Below, in pieces: positions 5,738 through 10,006 of a stretch of 10,006 nt of DNA (positions within the stretch are counted from its first letter, which is position 1; the number at the start of each line of letters is the position of its first letter). The position numbers were made by a program, and so were the translations under genes. The stretch is taken from positions 1 through 10,006 of the forward strand of contig JADHUD010000072.1 in NCBI GenBank assembly GCA_016784705.1. The letters are read 5' to 3'. The notes under the pieces are model-generated. The model saw nothing but the letters and a program-made list of their open reading frames with translations, was not told where the DNA came from and did not search any database. Origin of the DNA: Spirochaetia bacterium. Lineage in GTDB: Bacteria > Spirochaetota > Spirochaetia > JABMQR01.

Positions 5738-7036
5738 ATGACAGTATGTAAATTTGGTGGAAGTTCTCTTGCAGATACCTCTCAGATAAAGAAAGTAGAA
5801 GCAATTCTTGCCTCGGATCCCGGCAGAAAGGTAACTATTGTTTCAGCCCCGGGAAAACGTCATTCTGAGGATATTAAAATAACAGACATGCTGTACACCT
5901 GTCATGCGGAGGCATCTGCCGGTAAAAGTTTTTCAGAATCTTTTAATGCTGTTCGCAAAAGATATATGGAAATAGGGCAGGAATTGGGTATAGGTATTTC
6001 CAATCTTTCTGATACGCTGGATCAAATTGAGCTTACTATCAGCCGGGGAGAATCAGCGGATTATGCCGCTTCACGCGGTGAATATCTCTGTGCAAAGATT
6101 TTAGCAGAATATCTGGGAAGTGAGTTTCTGGATACTGAAGGTCTTATCATAATTGCAGATGATGGAAGTGTCGATCCGGTCTCTTATGAATTGCTGTCTG
6201 AAAAACTATCAGGAGATTCGAACTTTATTATTCCCGGATTTTATGGTTCAGCAAAAGACGGATCGGTTAAAACTTTTACACGCGGTGGATCTGATATAAC
6301 AGGTGCAATAGCCGCTAGAGCCTGTAATGCAGACCTTTATGAGAACTGGACTGATGTATCTGGCATTCTCATGGCTGATCCCAGAATTGTTAACGAACCG
6401 AAAACTATAGCCGAAATAACCTATGAAGAGGCAAGAGAACTTGCTTCAATTGGGGCAGCAGTATTTCATGAGGAGGCAATAGCACCAATCAGAGATGCCG
6501 CAATACCCATACATATAAAAAATACTAATAAACCTGAAGATTCTGGAACGAAAATAGTCTTACATAGAGATGATCAGTCTCAGCCAATAGTTGGGGTATC
6601 GGGAAAAATTGGTTATACCCGGCTCTTTGTAAAAAAGCTTTTCTTGCAGAAAAATCCCAACTTTATAATAAAAATTAAGACAATATTAACAATATACGGC
6701 ATTGAACCGGAATTCTCTTCAGTTGGATTCGATTCAATTTCACTCTTTTTTAACACAAATATGGCTGGTAATAAAGAAGAAATTTTAACAAGGATACTTA
6801 CTGAGTTGGAACCTGATGAAATATCCTCAGATGCCAAAATTGCGATGATAGGCGTTGTCGGAGAAGGACTTTATGACTCAAAAGGAATTATAGCAAAAGT
6901 AAGTACAGCAATATCTGAAGCAGGAGTTGCTGCCCGCTATATAAATTATGGCGGTTCATTAATTACCTGTGTAATTGGTGTTGATGAGACAGATTATAAA
7001 ACTGCGCTGGAAGCAATTTATTCTGCAATTGCTTAG
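5738..7036 (+). CDS. lysC: Aspartate kinase (monofunctional, with C-terminal ACT domains)
   Basis: A 432-residue aspartokinase that phosphorylates aspartate in the first step towards lysine, threonine, methionine and diaminopimelate. The amino-acid kinase domain opens with KFGGSSLAD (5-13) and the SAPGKRHSEDIKITDMLY stretch characteristic of the Firmicute-like subgroup. It includes FTRGGSDITGAIAA (180-193) for aspartate and ATP binding, then ENWTDVSGILMADPRIV (202-218) and SIGAAVFHEEAIAPI (237-251). Two ACT-type segments follow: about 280-360, ending in SSVGFDSISLFF, and about 366-432 with IGVVGEGLYDSKGI and YINYGGS, the usual site of feedback control by lysine or threonine. No homoserine dehydrogenase domain is fused. 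ATG 5738 has AGGGAG 7 nt upstream. It has its own promoter and no sign of an RNA switch, so control is probably allosteric. Hairpin repeat copy 2 starts 19 bp after its stop. The symbol lysC reflects family; the effector specificity is not shown. Confidence 0.93.
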   Translation: MTVCKFGGSSLADTSQIKKVEAILASDPGRKVTIVSAPGKRHSEDIKITDMLYTCHAEASAGKSFSESFNAVRKRYMEIGQELGIGISNLSDTLDQIELTISRGESADYAASRGEYLCAKILAEYLGSEFLDTEGLIIIADDGSVDPVSYELLSEKLSGDSNFIIPGFYGSAKDGSVKTFTRGGSDITGAIAARACNADLYENWTDVSGILMADPRIVNEPKTIAEITYEEARELASIGAAVFHEEAIAPIRDAAIPIHIKNTNKPEDSGTKIVLHRDDQSQPIVGVSGKIGYTRLFVKKLFLQKNPNFIIKIKTILTIYGIEPEFSSVGFDSISLFFNTNMAGNKEEILTRILTELEPDEISSDAKIAMIGVVGEGLYDSKGIIAKVSTAISEAGVAARYINYGGSLITCVIGVDETDYKTALEAIYSAIA

Positions 7037-7055
7037 CCAGCTCTGGTTATGTTAG

Positions 7056-7258
7056 TTGATTCTCAAATGAACGAGAGAAGCGGAACCAACAAGTTGGTTC
7101 CATTTCCGAGTGAGAGCCGAGAACGCAAGGAAACATACCCCGCCCCTTGGGGCGGAATAGAACCGCCAAAGCGGTTCTGGGTCCCAAGCTCACCTACGGT
7201 GAGCCGCTTGCCTAAGACATAAGCCTTGCTTATGTCCGGGTATTGATACCTTTCATTT
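7056..7258. repeat. Hairpin-string interspersed repeat, copy 2 (short form, six hairpins)
   Basis: A 203-bp copy of the element at 2826-3093, same orientation, between convergent lysC and the radical SAM gene. Hairpins kept are 7082-7090/7093-7101, 7140-7146/7149-7155, 7159-7166/7171-7178, 7188-7194/7198-7204, 7216-7224/7228-7236 and 7239-7243/7246-7250. Relative to copy 1, bases 2885-2951 (67 nt) are replaced by AG (7115-7116), which removes three complete hairpins and nothing else structured. Elsewhere only three substitutions occur in about 200 aligned bases (2838/7068, 2842/7072, 3032/7197), all in loops. It ends 20 bp from the stop codon of the radical SAM gene. No T-runs follow the stems, so this is not a chain of classical terminators. 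Confidence 0.93.
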
Positions 7259-7278
7259 ATGTGCAGTGAAAGAGCTTT

Positions 7279-8739
7279 TTATGTATAATTCTGAAAAAAT
7301 CTATGTATCATAGAAGTATCACAGGCTTCTGCAGGAACTAATTTCTTTAGACTCTTTTCCCGAACTCTTGTGAAAATATTTTCTGATTGAAAACACGTAT
7401 TCAGTAATTCCTTGTCCTGAGCAGGATGACGGCAGAGATTCACCAACCGTGCAAGCCTGAAAGCTGTCATTAATTGCCTGGAAGTCAGTGATTTATTCCA
7501 GGGAAAAAGCGATGAACCTTTACATAGATATGCAGGATTGTTGAGAAAAAGATCAGTTTTCTCAAATCCTGATAATCCGGGGACTGCATAAAAGGGAGAT
7601 ATTCCGACTTCTACCGGCAATTTACTCAATGTCAGGAGAGAATCAACAATAGATTCTGGTGTATCCTCTGACAATCCGCAAATAAAGTAGAGAATTATTT
7701 TTATCTTTTTTGTATGGATATAGGAGAGAATTTTTTTCAACTTCTTATAATCATGAACTCTGCATTGAGTAGTAAGCGTTCCGCTGTTCGTGGAGCCGAC
7801 AGAAAGATTAAACTGGGTAATCCCAAAATCAATTAGTCGATCTATTACCTTCTCGGTAAGTAAAAGATAGTCCAATCCGTTTTCAGCAGAAAAGGTTGCC
7901 CCGGGAAATATTCTTTGTATACAGTTAAGTACAGCATAAAAATATTCTGTATCAAGAAGGATATTATCGTCCTCAAATGCAAAATGCACTGAGTGTGATG
8001 CAGCGAGAGGATCTTGAGCTATCCGGATAATCTCTTCTTGAACTTTTTGAAAGGGCGTTTGACGGAATTTTCTTCCTTGCGTAATAAAATTGGAGCAGAA
8101 TGCACAATGTTTTGGACAGCCCCGCGTTAAAGATAGAGATATACGTATAGTTCCCCTATGGGGAGGCATAACAACCGGAATAAAAAGCATGCTGTTTTCA
8201 GCGGTAAAGAAATCATTTGATCTGCTGGCTTGTGCAAAAAGATTTTCAATTCCAGCTTCAACTTCCCCAATACACACAGCATCAATCGAATCGTTTCTGA
8301 GAAAATAAGCGGGAAGAGCCGATGGCCCCCCTCCGCCGATAGTAATGGCGATGGAGTTGTCAATTTTTCTTATTGCATCGGCCAGGACAATAGCATCATC
8401 GCTGTAGGCAAATGCAAAACAAGAGATCCATATAGCATCAGGGTTTGCAGCGACAAGTTTCTCGGCACAAATAATTGGATCTGGACCAATACGTTTATAA
8501 TCACTGAAAAAGGCTGTCAGTCCATACTCGTTTTTTGTTAAAATTTCTGAAAGATATGAAATTTTTTCCGGCAGAGGTACTGTATGAGTTTTTCTGCCGA
8601 TGTGCATAAAATTAAATAAATCTGCTTTGTGGCCTGCAAGCTGCAAAGCCCGAACAACTGTAGCGGCTCCAATAGCCGAATTCCGGGGGGGTGAAAAGTA
8701 AAAATCAGTGATCGGCGGTACTGCAACTGCAACTCTCAT
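7279..8739 (-). CDS. B12-binding-type radical SAM protein, substrate unknown
   Basis: A 486-residue radical S-adenosylmethionine enzyme with an N-terminal cobalamin-binding-like Rossmann domain. The N-terminus MRVAVAVPPITDFYFSPPRN and the GATVVRALQLAGHKADLFNF stretch are typical of that domain, which ends with GGGGPSALPAYFLRN and the GEVEAGIENLF motif (158-168). I see no DxHxxG cobalamin-ligand motif, as is common in this large group, so B12 may bind base-off without a histidine ligand, or not at all. The radical SAM domain has LTRGCPKHCAFCSNF with Cys208, Cys212 and Cys215 for the 4Fe-4S cluster, then FEDDNILLD (255-263) and ENGLDYLLL. The C-terminal 90 residues match no domain I know. Start at ATG 8739 fits the family N-terminus. 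The frame is open to ATG 8814, but that extension is not family-like and crosses the promoter. Neither start has a Shine-Dalgarno. It is divergent from the PreT-like gene. Confidence 0.85.
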   Translation of the reverse strand: MRVAVAVPPITDFYFSPPRNSAIGAATVVRALQLAGHKADLFNFMHIGRKTHTVPLPEKISYLSEILTKNEYGLTAFFSDYKRIGPDPIICAEKLVAANPDAIWISCFAFAYSDDAIVLADAIRKIDNSIAITIGGGGPSALPAYFLRNDSIDAVCIGEVEAGIENLFAQASRSNDFFTAENSMLFIPVVMPPHRGTIRISLSLTRGCPKHCAFCSNFITQGRKFRQTPFQKVQEEIIRIAQDPLAASHSVHFAFEDDNILLDTEYFYAVLNCIQRIFPGATFSAENGLDYLLLTEKVIDRLIDFGITQFNLSVGSTNSGTLTTQCRVHDYKKLKKILSYIHTKKIKIILYFICGLSEDTPESIVDSLLTLSKLPVEVGISPFYAVPGLSGFEKTDLFLNNPAYLCKGSSLFPWNKSLTSRQLMTAFRLARLVNLCRHPAQDKELLNTCFQSENIFTRVREKSLKKLVPAEACDTSMIHRFFQNYT

Positions 8740-8746
8740 AAAATTG

Positions 8747-8755
8747 ATTATACCA
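8747..8755 (-). promoter_or_regulatory. Extended -10 promoter of the radical SAM gene, implying a leaderless mRNA
   Basis: TGGTATAAT on the minus strand (8755-8747) is a full extended -10 element. Only 7 nt separate it from ATG 8739, so transcription would begin at or next to the start codon, which fits the absence of any Shine-Dalgarno. A second TGGTATA lies upstream (about 8776-8770). There is no convincing -35. Confidence 0.5.
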
Positions 8756-8787
8756 GCAGAATGTGCGGATATACCAGAAAAAACGGT

Positions 8788-8809
8788 TATGGTTTGACTA
8801 TAAACCATA
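8788..8809. promoter_or_regulatory. Inverted repeat (operator candidate) in the divergent radical SAM / PreT-like region
   Basis: TATGGTTT (8788-8795) and AAACCATA (8802-8809) are perfect complements around a 6-nt centre. The repeat covers the predicted -35 of the plus-strand gene and lies about 49-70 bp upstream of the radical SAM start, so one regulator bound here could control both. Confidence 0.5.
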
Positions 8810-8822
8810 TTCATTATAGTAT
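8794..8822 (+). promoter_or_regulatory. Predicted promoter of the PreT-like gene
   Basis: TTGACT (8794-8799), 17 nt, TAGTAT (8817-8822); TATAGT at 8815-8820 is an alternative -10 with a 15-nt spacer. A start near 8829 leaves a leader of about 83 nt. Confidence 0.45.
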
Positions 8823-8850
8823 TAAGTTTACGATATTACACTCAAATTAT

Positions 8851-8886
8851 TACCGATTACTATTCATTTCCCGAATTGGGTCGGTA
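8851..8886 (+). promoter_or_regulatory. Possible leader hairpin before the PreT-like gene
   Basis: TACCGA (8851-8856) can pair with TCGGTA (8881-8886). Inside it CCC (8870-8872) and GGG (8878-8880) form a small alternative stem. It ends 10 nt before the Shine-Dalgarno. It does not match a riboswitch class I recognise. Confidence 0.3.
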
Positions 8887-8896
8887 TGAATCTTCG

Positions 8897-8902
8897 AGGA
8901 GG
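8897..8902 (+). promoter_or_regulatory. Ribosome binding site selecting the GTG start at 8912
   Basis: AGGAGG, 9 nt before GTG 8912 and 24 nt before the in-frame ATG 8927. The spacing favours GTG; the TTG at 8910 reads straight into a stop. Confidence 0.75.
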
Positions 8903-8911
8903 AACTTAGTT

Positions 8912-10006
8912 GTGAGCCAATTACATATGAACAGAAAAATTGAGGTTAAAGAGGGAATCTCTCTGAAACCCGATCAAGGGTATCTAGAGGAAACAATATC
9001 TCCATTTACTCCATTTACTGCGATGGAAGAGGCCTCCAGATGCTTATTATGTTATGATGCTCCCTGCAGTGCTGCTTGTCCGGCAGATACAAAGCCTGGA
9101 GATTTTATCAGAGCCATACGGTTCAGAAATTTCAAGGGAGCAGCAGAAATTATCCGTGAGAATAATATTCTAGGTGGAATATGCGGCCGGGTCTGCCCAT
9201 TTGAAAAGACTTGTGAAGGGGCCTGTGTAAAGACTGGAATTGATAAACCGATACAGATCGGCAGACTTCAGCGCTTTGCTACTGATTACGAAAAAGCAAC
9301 AGGATTTCAGGTCCTTGAACCGGTTAAACTCAATAAAGAAAAAGTTGCTATGATCGGAGGGGGGCCTGCTTCTCTAGCAGCAGCAGGAGCATTAGCCCGT
9401 GAAGGTTATCAGGTGACTATTTTTGAAGAGAGAGAAAAACCAGGCGGAGTATTGACCTATGGAATTGTTCCGGCACGACTTCCCCATTATGTCGTAGACG
9501 AAGAGATTGAGTATGTCCGGAATCTGGGCGTTGAATTTATCTGTAATACCCGGGTAGGAAAAGATATCTCAATTGATGATCTGCGTGAACAGGGATTCAA
9601 AGCAATCATGGCGGGCGCAGGAATGCAGAGAGCAATCACGCTTGATATTCCTGGAAAAGATTTGCAGGGAATTACCACTGCAATGGAATATCTTTCTAAA
9701 GCAAAAACAACAAAAGGCGAGACAGATCCAGGTAAGTATGTGGTCGTCATTGGCTGCGGTGATGTTGCGATGGATTGTGCTATTACGGCAAGGCTGCTTG
9801 GTGCTGAAAAAGTAACTGTTATGTACAGAAGAACAAGAGAAGAAGCCCCTGCAAACAGGGCAGAATTATTGTACTGTGAATCACTTGGCATCAACTTTCT
9901 TTTTACCTTTACCCCGGTAGAATTTGTAGGGGAGGACGGAAAGGTTAAGTCTGTAAAAGGAGCAGGTTCAAGAGATAATTCATCTATTGAAATCCAGGCA
10001 GATACT
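8912..10006 (+). CDS. PreT/GltD-like NAD(P)-dependent Fe-S flavoprotein, 3' end beyond window
   Basis: The first 365 residues of a protein closest in pattern to PreT, the NADH-dependent subunit of bacterial dihydropyrimidine dehydrogenase, and to the glutamate synthase small subunit. Cysteines at about 44, 47, 52 and 56 (CLLCYDAPCSAACP) and at 91, 95, 101 and 105 (CGRVCPFEKTCEGAC) suit two 4Fe-4S clusters. GRLQRF places a glutamine near 120 where mammalian dihydropyrimidine dehydrogenase uses an unusual Gln cluster ligand. VAMIGGGPASLAAAGAL (145-161) is the FAD Rossmann motif and VVVIGCGDVAMDCA (about 267-280) the NAD(P) one, followed by YRRTREEAP. FRNFKGAAEIIRENN is very PreT-like. A preA-type catalytic gene just downstream would settle the role in pyrimidine reduction; other electron-bifurcating or GltD-like roles remain possible. 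It reads through the window end, so the C-terminus is missing. Confidence 0.88.
   Translation, partial: MSQLHMNRKIEVKEGISLKPDQGYLEETISPFTPFTAMEEASRCLLCYDAPCSAACPADTKPGDFIRAIRFRNFKGAAEIIRENNILGGICGRVCPFEKTCEGACVKTGIDKPIQIGRLQRFATDYEKATGFQVLEPVKLNKEKVAMIGGGPASLAAAGALAREGYQVTIFEEREKPGGVLTYGIVPARLPHYVVDEEIEYVRNLGVEFICNTRVGKDISIDDLREQGFKAIMAGAGMQRAITLDIPGKDLQGITTAMEYLSKAKTTKGETDPGKYVVVIGCGDVAMDCAITARLLGAEKVTVMYRRTREEAPANRAELLYCESLGINFLFTFTPVEFVGEDGKVKSVKGAGSRDNSSIEIQADT

Noticed and set aside
7056..7258. Hairpins as bidirectional intrinsic terminators of lysC and the radical SAM gene
   Set aside because: None of the stems is followed by a T-run on either strand, so classical Rho-independent termination is not supported, although read-through blocking by another route is possible.
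8740..8814. 25-residue N-terminal extension of the radical SAM protein (ATG 8814)
   Set aside because: It has no Shine-Dalgarno, is not typical of the family, and overlaps a strong extended -10 element. MRVAVAVPP at 8739 matches the usual start of this family.
9487..9894. 135-codon minus-strand open frame opposite the PreT-like gene
   Set aside because: The plus strand here encodes the well-conserved NAD(P)-binding domain; the minus frame is a shadow with no recognisable motif.

Overview
The window is AT-rich bacterial chromosome with a modest share of intergenic DNA. It carries housekeeping and metabolic genes: guaA, a trmH-type tRNA methylase, a stand-alone aspartate kinase, a PreT-like oxidoreductase, two transporters, a nitroreductase, a tocopherol-cyclase-like protein and a radical SAM protein. 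There is no phage, IS, CRISPR, toxin or plasmid hallmark. The gene mix (UMF1-family transporter, AEC permease, tocopherol-cyclase-like protein next to a nitroreductase, Firmicute-type LysC, PreT-like flavoprotein) would suit an anaerobic spirochaete or Clostridium-like bacterium. This is an impression from protein style; nothing here fixes the taxon.

Layout. 1-391 (+) is the C-terminal end of GMP synthetase, convergent with a two-gene transporter operon on the minus strand (UMF1-type MFS permease at 2686-1397, then AEC permease at 1374-436). The operon has a recognisable promoter, with one palindrome just upstream of it and a second between the transcription start and the Shine-Dalgarno. 2826-3093 is copy 1 of an unusual repeat made of short perfect hairpins. 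3820-3131 (-) is a TrmH-type methyltransferase. 3935-4954 and 5020-5595 (+) are a tocopherol-cyclase-like protein and a nitroreductase, probably cotranscribed. 5738-7036 (+) is aspartate kinase with its own sigma70-type promoter. 7056-7258 is copy 2 of the hairpin repeat. 8739-7279 (-) is a B12-binding-type radical SAM protein, possibly read from a leaderless mRNA. 8912-10006 (+) is a PreT/GltD-like Fe-S flavoprotein that runs off the window.

Most interesting signal. The two hairpin-string repeats are nearly identical over about 200 bp. They hold a series of perfect inverted repeats whose arms differ from hairpin to hairpin. Copy 1 has nine clear hairpins and copy 2 has six. The difference is one block that removes exactly three whole hairpins, and all three base substitutions between the copies fall in loops. 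Both copies lie just beyond the stop codon of a minus-strand gene. This looks like a modular, structure-constrained intergenic element that I do not recognise.

The genes do not form one pathway. Local links are the transporter pair, the tocopherol-cyclase-like/nitroreductase pair, and the divergent radical SAM / PreT-like pair that share a short regulatory region with an inverted repeat over a predicted -35 box.
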